Below, piece after piece: positions 40,490 through 51,584 of a DNA stretch of 64,000 nucleotides. Each line of letters begins with the position of its first letter. Within the stretch, counting starts at the first letter, position 1. Source of the stretch: Chelydra serpentina (Eukaryota > Chordata > Testudines > Chelydridae); NCBI GenBank assembly GCA_037349315.1, contig JBAIAC010000001.1, forward strand, positions 1,364,001-1,428,000. The letters run 5' to 3'. The notes beneath the pieces are model-generated. The model searched no databases. It saw nothing but the letters and a program-made list of their open reading frames with translations, and was not told where the DNA came from. Position numbers and translations under genes: made by a program.

Positions 40490-40901
40490 TGTTGAGTCTG
40501 AACTTTTGATGAGCTTAAACTTAAACTTGATGTCTCTGTCTGAACTTTTAATCAAAGCTCTGACCTGCGAACTACTCATGACACCCCCCTCCCCTTAAGT
40601 AGCCATCTCCCCTTTGTCTTTTAGAATTTACATTTTAACCCGTTTTATCCTGTAGAATCTTGATTGATTATGCATGACCATTATGATCTGTTAATCACTT
40701 TGTTTACTTCTGTGTATAAATATTGATGCTCACCCCTAATAAACTTGCCACACTTACTCTGAAGCTTTTTGAGCTAAGGATAGTGTGAGCCCATTGATCA
40801 ACGAATTGGTGTCCGGTCTCTGACAGATTGTGAGCCCCATACCAACTCCGCACGAACTCGGGTGCTGGAGAGGTGAGTAGGGACTTGCTTTTTACCTAAC
40901 A
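40490..40901 (+). repeat. 3' LTR of ERV-B
   Basis: 410 of 412 positions match the 5' LTR. It is followed by the target duplication gagg at 40902-40905, after which ERV-A env resumes. Confidence 0.97.
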
Positions 40902-40905
40902 GAGG

Positions 40906-41995
40906 GAAAAGGTCATTGGTGTTGGGTGTGTAATGGGACAGGGCTGGGTCTGGGGAAAAGCCGTTGCCTTCAGCATATTGTGGCCAATGGTGTATGGGAT
41001 TATTCAAACAAAACTAAAAAGTGGCGGGCCGGGTATGGAGATATTAATTTTTTCTCAACCTGGGATCAAACAGAGAAAACAATCTCATGTTCCCCCTACA
41101 GTAACCTTAGTGAAAACAATACAATATTTCAATGTCATGTAAATAACACCACTCCTCGTAAGGACAATTACCCTGTACCCTTTGGGGGATACTACTCCTC
41201 CTTTGCAAACACTTATATGACAAATGGGTGCAACCGACCCTTCCCGGCCTTAATAGGCCATCACTGGGTGTGTGGGACCAAAGCTTATACCGCATTACCA
41301 GCTAATTGGTCAGGAATCTGTTATCCCGTCCGACTCTTCCCACAATTCCGAGTGCTAGGATCCTTCCCTCGAGAACGCCTCCGCAATTTCAGGACTTAAC
41401 AGATGCCCAATGGTATGTAAATAACATAAGCCCCTTAACCTGGGAAGAGGCCATTGGCGGTTCCTTAGTACCATTAGGGGGAGTAATACACCATGCAAAA
41501 AGGCTCCTAAGGTTACAAGCAGTTGTTGAAATAATGGCAAATGAAACCGGAGAAAGTTTAAGAGCCCCGGCCAAAGAAACAGGGGCGATCTGACAGATGG
41601 CCCTCCAAAACCGTCAGGCATTGGACATGGCGGCCAAAGGAGGGACCTGTGCCCTAATTAGAAAAGACTGCTGTGTGTATATACTGGACAACCCCCGTGA
41701 GGTAATACATCGTGCTAGCCACTTAGAACAAATCGCATAACTTCCCCACGAAGAGCCAAGTTCTTTATGGAAGCGGCTAAGTAACCTTTTCAATTTCTCT
41801 GGCATAGGAAACTGGTTGTTTCAGGGAGCCCTAACTCTCCTGTTTGGAATCCTAATAATTTTTGTATGTTTTCAGTTACTTTCCTGTTGTATCCAAAATT
41901 GTGTCAGGCATGCTACACAGATAGCTGCCCCAAACCAGAGTGCTAATATGATGATTTTAAATATCACTGATGATAAAGAGATAAAGAACGATTGA
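40906..41995 (+). pseudogene. ERV-A env, 3' part
   Basis: The envelope continues after ERV-B. A surface-subunit frame with many sequons runs to TAA at 41397-41399 (40926-41399). The transmembrane subunit follows in another frame (41306-41593): a heptad region, a TGA at 41591-41593, then the LQNR segment and CALIRKDCC, an intact CX6CC motif, at about 41648-41675. A stop lies near 41738. The membrane anchor (ALTLLFGILIIFVCFQLLSCC) spans about 41827-41890 and the tail ends at TGA 41993-41995. Broken in several places, it cannot make a full envelope. Confidence 0.85.
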
Positions 41996-42049
41996 TATGT
42001 GGAACCCAGTAATTGTTGGTCATTGCGTAGCTTGACCAAAAGGAGGGAT

Positions 42050-42428
42050 TGTGAAAGTAGAATGAATTCATTGTAACTATAATTCATTAAAGAAATGCTG
42101 CTTGTTCTTGCTGTTTGTTGAAATATAGTTGTCAGGAAGAGAAACATTAAGCTGTGAGACAATGGGTCCTCTTAAACTAATGAACTTAAGAGCTCCTAAT
42201 GAGCTAGGAGATTGGTAAAAGTTAGTATGTAAATAAGATATGTATGTATATTTGTCAGTTTCTGCTCCCTTTGTTTCTTATGTGAAGTTTGTCTCCCCTT
42301 ATCTGTATAAATAAGATAGCTTGTGCCTTTGCATGCCACTCACATATATCTGGGTGCATTGGCAAAGCGCTTTGCTAATAAACAGAGTGGTCTGACAAAT
42401 TTTGTGAGTCTTGAATCTGACTTTGACA
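42050..42428 (+). repeat. 3' LTR of ERV-A
   Basis: It is preceded by the polypurine tract aaaaggagggat (42038-42049). 379 bp match 20829-21208 apart from about six substitutions and one indel. It ends CTTTGACA, followed by the duplicated aggg. Confidence 0.95.
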
Positions 42429-42432
42429 AGGG

Positions 42433-43000
42433 GAACAAAAAGTTAAAAGACAGTGTACCTCTGAAGGAAAAGCAGGGGTGAAATGTAAAAAGAAGCAATG
42501 TCAGAAACACGGAGCCTTGAGGTGGCTCTGAGTAATCTAACTGTCATAATGTTAAACCTTTGAATAAATGATAGCGAGTAACTCCATAACAATGTATAAT
42601 GTGTATGATTTTTGGGGGGAAATCATTTAAGCATGCTAGAAATGGTAATTGAAAGCAAATTTCATGTCAAAGGTCTCATGGTAATACTGCCTCTCAGCTA
42701 TTACCTATAAATAAACTTAAAGCTTGGCACAGCAGAAAAACCATTACAAACCTGGTCTGTTGTACAAGAGGGGAAACTGACGTACACAACCTCATGTATT
42801 TCAGAAATGAACAGTGGAATAATTCACCCTTTCCCTTTAAGGGTAAAAACCTAGCCTGCCTATAAAACAAAACAAGAAAAGTAGAGAGGTAATTCTGTTT
42901 TTCCTGCAGTCAGCAAAAAAATTTGTAAAAAGAAGGGGTATTTTTAAGCAATAATCTGTCCCCACCAAGGAGATGGAAAATGTTTATTTTGTTTTTCAGA
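42433..43000 (+). other. ERV-D block continues after ERV-A
   Basis: This is the continuation of 20824. Sequence from gaacaaaaagttaaaagacagtgtacctctgaagg matches ERV-C around 14190-14290, including gaaacacggagcctt. It ends in a pyrimidine-rich splice acceptor (tgtttttcag, 42991-43000), equivalent to 14533 in ERV-C. Confidence 0.7.
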
Positions 43001-46000
43001 CACTTTATGGGCAAGCTGGAGCCAGTGGAAGAACAACCCAGAACACCATGGGCCTACTGTGGCAACAAAAATTGTGTTGTGTGTTTTGTGTTGTTTGTCT
43101 TGTTATTACCGTTATTTTGGTGGATATTGTACAAGGAGGGTTAACTCATATAGCAACAAAAGTAAGTGCATGGTATAACCTGCCTGGAGAGCTCAATCTG
43201 CCCATCAGGGCGGAATCAAGTGATGTACCATATCCCAGGAGAACATCATCCATTCCCAGTTCCTAAATGGAGGGTTCCTTACCTAGTCTTTGACCAGTTG
43301 GGGCTCAGCCTGCTGCTATTGGGAATGAAAAATAAAGGATGAAAATGGGTTTATTGCACGCAAATAAAAAGGCACAGAACGGGGGTTAAAATGGGAATAA
43401 ATAAATTCTGTGGCATGCATCTTACAGGTAAACCCACAAAGGGAAAACAAGGACACCCTGGCCTGGAATAGAACAATCATTGCTGCTATTTTTGCTATTG
43501 TAAGCCCCACCCAAATCCAGCAACGTAAAGTGGCAAAGGGAGGAAACACGTGGACTGTTACACCCCCAAGTAGTGGTAATAAGGCAAATGAGGACTTTAA
43601 GAATTTACCCATGGAAAAACTGTACTACTAATCCCCACATTAGCGATTTCGGTATGTGGTGTATGAACTGGAGGAGGGGATCCTAACCCAGTGAAAAAAA
43701 TCAAATTTATCAGGAAATATTGCATGGTATTCCTTAAAATATGCCATAATAAATTACAGTGGAAAACAGTCATCCAGACATGTGGTTTATCACAAAAGGC
43801 CCCAAAATATAATTCTCTGGCCTCCTGGGGTGTTTGGATTATGGGGTTCCACAATAAGAGTGTGATGTTACCATGTGTAATCATAATGGTACCTCCATAG
43901 AGGACAATTCTTATGCTTCCTGTTATGTACATACCAGATTGGGCATGAAGTCTCCCCTGGGATGCTGGGAATATGACAATTTAACTGCTTTGTAAAATGT
44001 AACCCTACAGGTAATATAAATGCCAAGTGTAAGGATCCTAATTTAAGCTGGCCACAGCCTGGAGCTGGAAATACTTCCTTATGGGCAAATGTCTCGAAGC
44101 CACTGTGGGAGCGGGTGCAATCAGAGCTCATCAATGTGTCCTTTCAGTCCATTATATGAATGGGTGGTACACCCCAGAAAATGGTGGTGGACCGGGTACA
44201 ACCCAACTGTAGCACATACATAGAAGGGTTAAAGCAACAATTTAATTGGTGGGTAAAAAAATACACATGGAATTGTCGCTGCAGAAGGGACCAACTAGGG
44301 ATCTACACCTGGGTAATAGTTGCAGTGGTGCCTTGAAATGAGATGGCAACTAAGGTGGTCCCCATAAGCCCTATGAAAATAATAAAAAAGGAAGGCGCTC
44401 ACTGGAAACCACTGAAAAATAAATAAATAAAATGGAATGGTGTAAACTGAACAATAATTCAATTAAGTAATTGTTTGTCCAAAATTTTTTTAAATGTGCC
44501 CCTCTCCAATGGCCATGAAGGAGCAGACCCAATGGCTTATGCCAGGGGTCAACAATTGGGTGTAATGTATATGAGGTATAAAGTGTTCTGCTGGGATTGG
44601 GCACAGTTCTGTAATATAATACTTAAGAGTATAACTGCACTAGCATCTGGCACAATTACACACATCTACATGCTGCCATCGGGACTTTAGTGTATAAATG
44701 GAGCTGTAAAACTCATTGCTGTGGATAATCGAATCAGTGCATTACCCAATTCCATATGAAGTGGTTGAGCTGGTTTCGACAAAACCCCGTTTCTCTGTAA
44801 ATATTCAGTGGACTCATAATATGGACAAAGAGCACATGAACACTGTAAGGGCAGCTCGCTGCAACTGCCAACAACTGGACACATTTAAAATATACACTCT
44901 AAAATTGTGCTACATAATTTTAACCCTGTCAAAAAAAGAAAAAGCAATGTTTCTCATGGTGGCCCGGATGTTGGAATATTACAATGGTCAGGGCTAACAA
45001 TGTTACTGTGAATTATGGCTATTTGCCTATTATTAAGTATACTAATCCTGCAATGTATACTGCGGTAATTCAGGGGGGCAGGAACCCACAAAACACAACC
45101 ACGTATAACACATAAAGCAATGTAGGCCCTACCCCACAATGTGACAGATAACCCGTACCCAACATTCTCAGGCCCACCATTATGGAAAGTCTGACACTAA
45201 TTAAAATATACGTGCAGTATGCCCGTACAAGAAAAGGTGCAGGGCATCATACTGCACAAGGGACAGTGGGGGGGAGGGGGCGGGCAAATGGAGCACCGAC
45301 ACATTCCATCTTGATACCTGGCCTTTTCAGGAAATGTGCCACCATATGTCCTATGCTTTACCCCCCCCCCCAAAGGGGGTAAATGCAAATGAAAATGGTC
45401 CCAAGAACCCGTGTGGTAAGTGCAAATAAAAAATACCAACACGCGGTTTTTAATGGGGTCCAAGGTGTACTATCCATGCATAGGCTTAGTGTAGGTGGGA
45501 CAGGGAAATAGATGGGAGAGCTGGCCGCAGGAACCGCCGCCCCACCACTGCATAGAACCTATAGCCCCTCAGTATTGGGTAAAACAGGAAAATAAAATTT
45601 GCTGGCAGGGATCAGCCATGCTTAACGGCCAGGTTCTGGAGGGTGAAAGGTGTGTGGAGTGGGTGGGATTTGGACTAGGAAACTTCTCCCTGCAGCTGAG
45701 AAACTCTATTTATCAAATTCATATACCAGCTGTGTGACAGCTTAATGTAACCGGATGCCCAACAATACCCATTAATTGGACTATGGTAGTACTGGAACCC
45801 ATCTGGATGAACTGGAATCTTTTGACACAGTTGCTCAGGCAGCTCTAGGCCGAGCAACGCTGACTGCAGGTCTTGGAAGCCCAAGCCCAAGACCAAGGTC
45901 TTGGAAGCCCAAGCCCTTCAAGGAAGAAATGCCTTCCAACTAGCTACTAAACTGCCTGCTAATTGTACTTGGACTAATGTAGCCTGTGCCCTTCGGACAG

Positions 46001-46095
46001 GCCTAATGAACACTCATTCGCTTCTTGGTCATATTACTCATGTTATAGGGGTGTTATTCATATTAATTGTATTATTAATTGTATTCATGGGGTGA
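42973..46095 (+). pseudogene. ERV-D env-like region
   Basis: About 3.1 kb of broken frames follows the shared splice acceptor. The first frame (42973-43266) contains a strong membrane segment (LCCVFCVVCLVITVILVDIV) near its N-terminus, a signal or leader. Later pieces are rich in Trp, Cys and sequons (43690-44160, 44475-44700). The last frame (45901-46095) ends in a second hydrophobic anchor (VIGVLFILIVLLIVF), as a transmembrane subunit would. No CX6CC motif is visible, so it is not the gamma type seen in A and B. The class is unknown; a spuma-like origin is possible but unproven. Confidence 0.55.
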
Positions 46096-46312
46096 TTAAG
46101 GTTATGTGCTGCCTTAGCCTCTCCCCGAAAGCCATACTTGTAAATTAAACGGCTTACCCCTTTTGTGACCTGCCTTCTCTCTCTCCCCGTAGCATGGCCG
46201 GTGAACCAAGGTATCGGGCTAACCGGAACCAGGGCCTTGAGCTCAAGTGCCCCGCCGTCCAGTGTGCGGAAAGGAGGGGCAGCTGAGCCCTTCTTTGAAG
46301 AGAGTGGGGAAG

Positions 46313-46735
46313 TGTTGGAATATGTAAGGGTTAAGTAAAGACCTGGGAAACCGCTGGTGTGCTATCATGGTAATAGGGAGTAGGCATGGTATACAGTGTG
46401 ACGGACTTAGACGAGAAGGATATAAGAGAGTGGTCCTATTGGGTACTGGGAAGTGGGCGGGGGGGAAGCCTGCCCACAGCTAAAGGCCCCTCCCCCAGCC
46501 TGGGGAGGAGCTACTGAGCCCCAACCTCAACTAAAGTCACGGGACAACGAAGGGAAAAACAGGATGGGGGGGGGGGGTCAAAGGGCCATAATTAGGGAAC
46601 TGGAAGGGAACACCAAGCAGAGAACCCTGGATAGTGCCCACTGCTCCTCAAAAGCAACCAAGGAGCCAGCGGACGCCACCCAAAGGTGGGGCTACCTTGT
46701 GGGGAGTAGGGCCACCTAGCTGGGTCAGATGCTAG
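46313..46735 (+). repeat. Probable 3' LTR of ERV-D, partial
   Basis: After a purine-rich stretch (gaagagagtggggaag, 46297-46312) the sequence TGTTGGAATATGTAAGGG begins, and a TATA-like gatataagag lies near 46419. No second copy exists in the window to confirm it, and the right end fades into GC-rich tandem sequence. It does not resemble the ERV-C LTR, so the two families share interior but not LTR. Confidence 0.4.
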
Positions 46736-47545
46736 GAAGAGCTGGAGGGTGCTTGGGCTGGGACTCTGGGAGGAGATTAGGGGTGTGGGAATGGGGTGCA
46801 GGCTGCGGGACATGGGTTCAGGTACAGGATCGGGTACAGGCTCCAGGTGTGGGCTCTGGGATGGGGCCAGAAATGAGGGGTTGAGAGTGTGGAAGGGTAC
46901 TCTGGGCTGGGGCATGGGGTTGAGGTGTGGGAGGAGGTGAGGGTGGGGATGAGGGATGCAGGAGGGGGCTCCAGGCTGGGGCCGAGGAGTTAGAGTGTAG
47001 GAGGGGGTGTGAGGTCTGAGCTCCAGGAGGGAATTTGGGTGTGGGAGGGGGTTCTGAGCTGGAGCAGGGGGTTGGGACATAGGAGGGAGTTCAGGCTGTG
47101 GGCTCCGGCAGCTCTGGCTGGTGCAGTTCATGGGGGCTCTGAGAGGTGCTGACCTCAGGTGGCCCCTTACATAACAGCTGCACCAGTGTTGCCCCAGTAT
47201 TTCCCAGGGATGGAGGAAGCTGGATGTGGCTGCGGCTCCCCAGATTCACGTCCGCCATGGATTCCCGGCCAATGAGAGCTGCGGAGCCAGCACTTGGGGT
47301 GGCACCTGTAGGTGGGGGCAGCACGTGGAGCCCTCCTGGCCATCCTTCTGCCTAGGAGCCAGACATTGCACCACTTCCCAGGAGTCATGCGGAATCAGGG
47401 ATGGAGCCTGCCTTAGCCCTGCTGCCCCCCACGCAGCCTGGTTCCAGTCTAATGTGGCCAACTAGACTTTCGGCATTCCAGTCAGCTGTGCTGACCGGAC
47501 ACTGCCAGGGTCCCTTTTTGACCGGACATTCTGATTGAAAACTGG
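46736..47545. repeat. G-rich tandem array, hAT-like end
   Basis: Bases 46740-47100 are irregular repeats of ggggctg/ggtgtgggaggggg. The right end (gaccggacattctgattgaaaactggatgt, 47518-47548) resembles the opposite terminus of the element beginning agggtgaccagatgtccc at 54332. It is probably a decayed non-autonomous DNA element. Open frames here are low-complexity artefacts. Confidence 0.45.
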
Positions 47546-47599
47546 ATGTGACTGGTTTCTCCCTCCCCCCCGCCCCCCAGGTGCCACCGTATGTACAGT

Positions 47600-48800
47600 G
47601 GTACCACTGAACGCAGCTGTTCCACCAGCCTGGGCTCCCTTACACTGTCCTACTGACCCAGGCCCTCCAGAACACACTCAGGTAGGTACACACCCACCTT
47701 GAGGACGACACAGACACTGAAATCAGCTCTGCATGGGAAGACTCAGCTAGGGAAGACCCATTAGTCAAGTACAAACCCCCTCCGACGTGTAAACCGAAAA
47801 TGGTATCGTCTTGCGCTGCACAGAGAACTGTGCAGCGTAAGCTCATGAAATTCTCTCCCTCCCTCAATGTGTAGGAAGATATGCACAGCTTTTTGCCCCC
47901 CAGTTATGAATTCCACAAACTGGTTTTAGAGAAACAAGTTTATTAACTACAAATGATATAATCACTTAAAATCTAAGGGATAGCAAACAGATCAAAGCAG
48001 GTTACTGAGCAAATAAAACAAACATGCAAACTAAGCTGAATCCATTAAAGAAACTGGTTACAAGTAGTAATTTCTCACCTTAAATTTTATTTTAGGCAGA
48101 TCGAAGAAGTTCTTGAAGGCAAGCTTGTCTTGCTTGCAGTTTAAAACTCCACATCTCTCTCAAAGGTCTCAGAGACCTTTTCCAGCCTGGGTTCAGTCCT
48201 TTCCCCCTCTCTTTGTCTTAGATGTTTGCAGCAGTCATCCTGGGAAGGGATTCAGTGAAGCGTGAACCCTGATTAACTCACTTCCCTGTCTTAAAGGATT
48301 CCTGCCATACATAAATCCTATTTGTTTGTCAGTTTGATCCCCACCCCCTGATTAGTGGAAAAATACTAGTAGTCCAAGATGGAGTCCAGTACCAGGTGAC
48401 ATGATCACATGATCCTGCAGTGTCAAAGCAGCAATGAGTCAAAGGCTGTTTGAAGCATCACAGAAAGCTTCTCAGGAAGGTGGGAGATTAGCATCTTCAA
48501 AGATCTATTGTTCTTCCTAATGGTTCACTGACTTGTCCCTAGCTAACCAGCCAGACTGATTGCATTTTTTCTGGTGGGCGTTCCTCAAGTGCAAACACTT
48601 TTGTGGTACAGATGTATAGTCAATATTCCTAACTTTAGATACAAAAATGATACATGCATACAAATAGGATACTCATATTCAGTAAATCATAACCTTTCCA
48701 ATGATATCTCACATGACCCATCTTGCATAAAATACATCTTAGATATGCTATAACCATATTATAACTATTTCTATGAAGAATGTGGGGGTGTAGTGTCACA
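47600..48800 (-). mobile_element. LTR-like sequence, minus strand
   Basis: On the minus strand it starts TGTGACACTACACCCCCACATTCTTCATAG and includes an AATAAA (complement of tttatt near 47938). Its end matches the fragment at 1-63. The left limit is uncertain. An R-region motif is shared with the LTR at 8786-9897 (ttaactacaaa). No internal region adjoins it, so it may be a solo LTR. Confidence 0.5.
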
Positions 48801-49525
48801 CCAGACACCTGGCAACCCTACACACAATGCCTCTGGCATGGGAGGGAAGGTGGGAATGGGGACACAATTCCTGATGGGGTGGAAGGTGGAGAAGGGAGGC
48901 ACACAGCCTCTGCCATGATGGAGTATAGAATAGTAGACTCACTCCCGGCTTGTGGCTGGGCACAGCGTAGCAGATCTCATCTTTAACACCCCCTGCCAAT
49001 GATTGCTCTGGTCCTGTGATGATCTTGTCTCACAACTCAGCCACCCAGGTCAAATTTCAGCTACACTCCTCCCAGGTAACAGGAAGTCAAAGAAATAATT
49101 CCAAGATCTTGTGTCAGGTCTCTGGCCCCTGACTCTGGGCCCAGTGGTCCTTATACCCACAGCCAGTTCTAGGGGTTCTGCTGACTAGCCAGCCTTTTCG
49201 TTCTCTGCCACTAAGGGGAGGGAGAGGTACTCTGAGAACATTTTCCACCCTGGTCAAATGGCTAGGGCTGCTCCTCTTATCTCAAGGTTTTAAGTAGTCC
49301 TTATCTCCTTATGTCAGGGGGCTTCACACTGCCTTTAGTGGCCGTAGGGAAATCCAGGCCCACCCTCCACTGGGTCCCAGTCCAGGGAATGAAGGACAAG
49401 CAGCCAAGGTCTGCTCTGTTAGATACCTTGCTGCTGTCTCTCTGAACTTCTTTTTACCATTAGCCTTTCTTCAGGCTTTCCTCAGCTCCTTCCTATTGCT
49501 CTTATCAATACCACCCAGGGCTTCT
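48801..49525. other. Unassigned, possibly old LTR
   Basis: About 725 bp without a convincing gene. The complement of 49090-49330 has an LTR-like look (pyrimidine runs, a possible promoter region), but I cannot find a partner copy. No feature is claimed. Confidence 0.3.
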
Positions 49526-49912
49526 CATAGACTTTAAGGTCAGAAGGGACCGTTATGATCTAGTCTGACCTCCTGCACAATGCAGGTCACAGAATCTCAC
49601 CCACCCACTCCTACAATAATCCTCTCACCTATGTCTCAGCTATTGAAGTCCTCAAATCATGGTTTAAAGACTTCAAGATGCAGAGAATCCTCCAGCAAGT
49701 GACCCGTGCCCCATGCTGCAGAGGAAGGCGAAAAACCTCCAGGGCCTCTGCCAATCTACCCCGGAGGAAAATTCCTTCCCGACCCCAAACATGGCGGTCA
49801 GCTGAACCCTGAGCATGTGGGCAAGACTCACCAGCCAGTCACCCAGGAAAAAGTTCTCTGTAGTAACTTCTAACATCCCATCACTGGCCATTGGGCCTAT
49901 TTACCACTGATA
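49526..49912 (-). mobile_element. CR1-related 3'-end element, second copy
   Basis: This is the inverse-orientation relative of 11779-12187. The complement of catagactttaaggtcagaaggg is the 3' tail. Both copies share the stretch around gaggaaggcgaaaaacctccagggcctctgcc. It is truncated and non-coding. Confidence 0.7.
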
Positions 49913-50135
49913 GTTCTCCTAAGAGGTCTAGTTGCTAGCCTTATGTCAAGCACAGGCCCTTGTGCCAATCCTTTCTTTTCCTGGTCCCTCACCGATAGGC
50001 TTCCTCTTCACCCAGCAGTGCCTTCCTGTTCCATACAGGCAATACTGGATTTACCATGGTGCCAGGCCCATGCTCCAAAGGGGCCCCGGCCCAGCCTGCT
50101 CTTCTCCGTACCCAGATCTCTCCTGTGGGGAGAAG

Positions 50136-51584
50136 AATCATAGAATCTCAGGGTTGGAAGGGACCTCAGGAGGTCATCTAGTCCAACCCCCTGCTCAAAG
50201 CAGGACCAACCCCAACTACATCATCCCAGCCAGGGCTTTGTCAAGCCTGACCTTAAAAACCTCTAAGGACGGAGATTCCACCACCTCCCTAGGTAACCCA
50301 TTCCAGTGTTTCACCACCCTACTACTGAAAAAGTTTTTCCTAATATCCAACCTAAACCTCCCCCTCTGCAACTTGAGACCATTACTCCTTGTTCTGTCAT
50401 CTTCTACCACTGAGAAGAGTCTAGATCCATCCTCTTTTGAACCCCCTTTTAGGTAGTTGAAAGCAGCTATCAAATCCCCCCTCACTCTTCTCTTCTGCAA
50501 GCTAAACAATCCCAGTTCCCTCAGCCTCTCCTCATAAGTCATGTGCTCCAGCCCCCTAATCATTTTTGTTGCCCTCTGTTGGACTCTTTCCAATTTATAC
50601 ACATCCTTCTTGTAGTGTGGGGCCCAAAACTGGACACAGTACTCCAAATGAGGCCTCACCAGTGCCGAATAGAGGGGAATAATCACGTCCCTCGATCTGC
50701 TGGAAATGCCCCTACTTATACAGCCCAAAATGCCGTTAGCCTTCTTGGCAACAAGGGCACACTGTTGACTCATATTCAGCTTTTCGTCCACTGTAACCCC
50801 TAGGTCCTTTTCTGCAGAACTGCTGCCCAGCCATTTGGTCCCTAGTCTGTAGCAGTGCATGGGATTCTTCCGTCCTAAGTGCAGGACTCTGCACTTGTCC
50901 TTGTTGAACCTCATCAGATTTCTTTTGGCCCAATCCTCTAATTTGTCTAGGTCCCTCTGTATCCTGTCCCTACCCTCCAGCATATCAACCACTCCTCCCA
51001 GTTTAGTGTCATCTGCAAACTTGCTAAGGGTGCAGTCCACACCATCCTCCAGGTCGTTGATGAAGATATTGAACAAAACCGGCCCCAGCACCGACCCTTG
51101 GGGCACTCCACTTGATACCGGCTGCCAACTAGACATGGAGCCATTGATCACTACCCGTTGAGCACGACCATCCAGCCAGTTTTCTATCCACCTTACCGTC
51201 CATTCATCCAGCCCATACTTCTTTAACTTGCTGGCAAGAACACTGTGGGAGACTGTATCAAAAGCTTTGCTAAAGTCAAGAAATAGCACATCCACTGCTT
51301 TCCCCTCATCCACAGAGCCAGTTATCTCATCATAGAAGGCAATTAGGTTAGTCAGGCATGACTTGCCCTTGGTGAATCCATGCTGACTGTTCCTGATCAC
51401 TTTCCCCTCCTTTAAGTGGTTCAGAATTGATTCCTTGAGAACCTGTTCCATGATTTTTCCAGGGACTGAGGTGAGACTGACTGGCCTGTAGTTCCCCGGA
51501 TCTTCCTTCTTCCCTTTTTTAAAGATGGGCACTACATTAGCCTTTTTCCAGTCATCTGGGACCTCCCCCAATTGCCATGATTTG
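50136..51584 (-). mobile_element. 5'-truncated CR1 LINE
   Basis: The 3' tail at 50136-50150 and the reading frame are nearly identical to the full-length CR1 (27660-29110). Homology stops abruptly at 51584, at the start of RT, and unrelated GC-rich DNA follows. The high identity indicates the same recently active subfamily. Confidence 0.92.
50216..51584 (-). pseudogene. CR1 ORF2 C-terminal half
   Basis: About 455 codons, still open, cover the reverse transcriptase and C-terminal region: YRPVSLTS, the HGFTKGKS block, the FADD catalytic box (complement near 51010) and the [14 protein letters not shown] region to the natural stop. The endonuclease and RT N-terminus are missing through truncation at insertion. 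A longer frame upstream to 52009 merely reads into satellite DNA and is not part of the protein. A few substitutions distinguish it from the intact copy. Confidence 0.9.

Larger units (their letters stand above)
34955..40901 (+). mobile_element. ERV-B, young deletion-bearing provirus
   Basis: A 5.95-kb gamma-like provirus lies within ERV-A env. Its LTRs (34955-35366 and 40490-40901) are each 412 bp and differ at two positions only. The target duplication is gagg. The order is LTR, tRNA-Pro-type primer site, gag, pro-pol, env, polypurine tract, LTR. Most of the capsid and the whole RNase H are missing, and several frameshifts occur, so it could have spread only with proteins from a helper. It is the youngest insertion in the stack. 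Confidence 0.95.
20829..42428 (+). mobile_element. ERV-A provirus with nested insertions
   Basis: This is a gamma-like provirus spanning 21.6 kb because three large insertions lie in it: a hAT in gag, a 509-bp insert carrying a CR1 in RT, and ERV-B in env. The LTRs are 20829-21208 and 42050-42428, and the target duplication is aggg. The LTRs differ at about six substitutions and one indel over 380 bp. The element order is LTR, tRNA-Gln-type primer site, gag, pro-pol, env, polypurine tract, LTR. It inserted into ERV-D. Confidence 0.95.

Noticed and set aside
42973..46095. Assigning ERV-D env to spumaviruses
   Set aside because: Length, leader membrane segment and lack of CX6CC are compatible, but no diagnostic motif could be read by eye.
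46592..47131. 179-codon minus-strand Pro-rich frame
   Set aside because: Same kind of tandem-repeat artefact.
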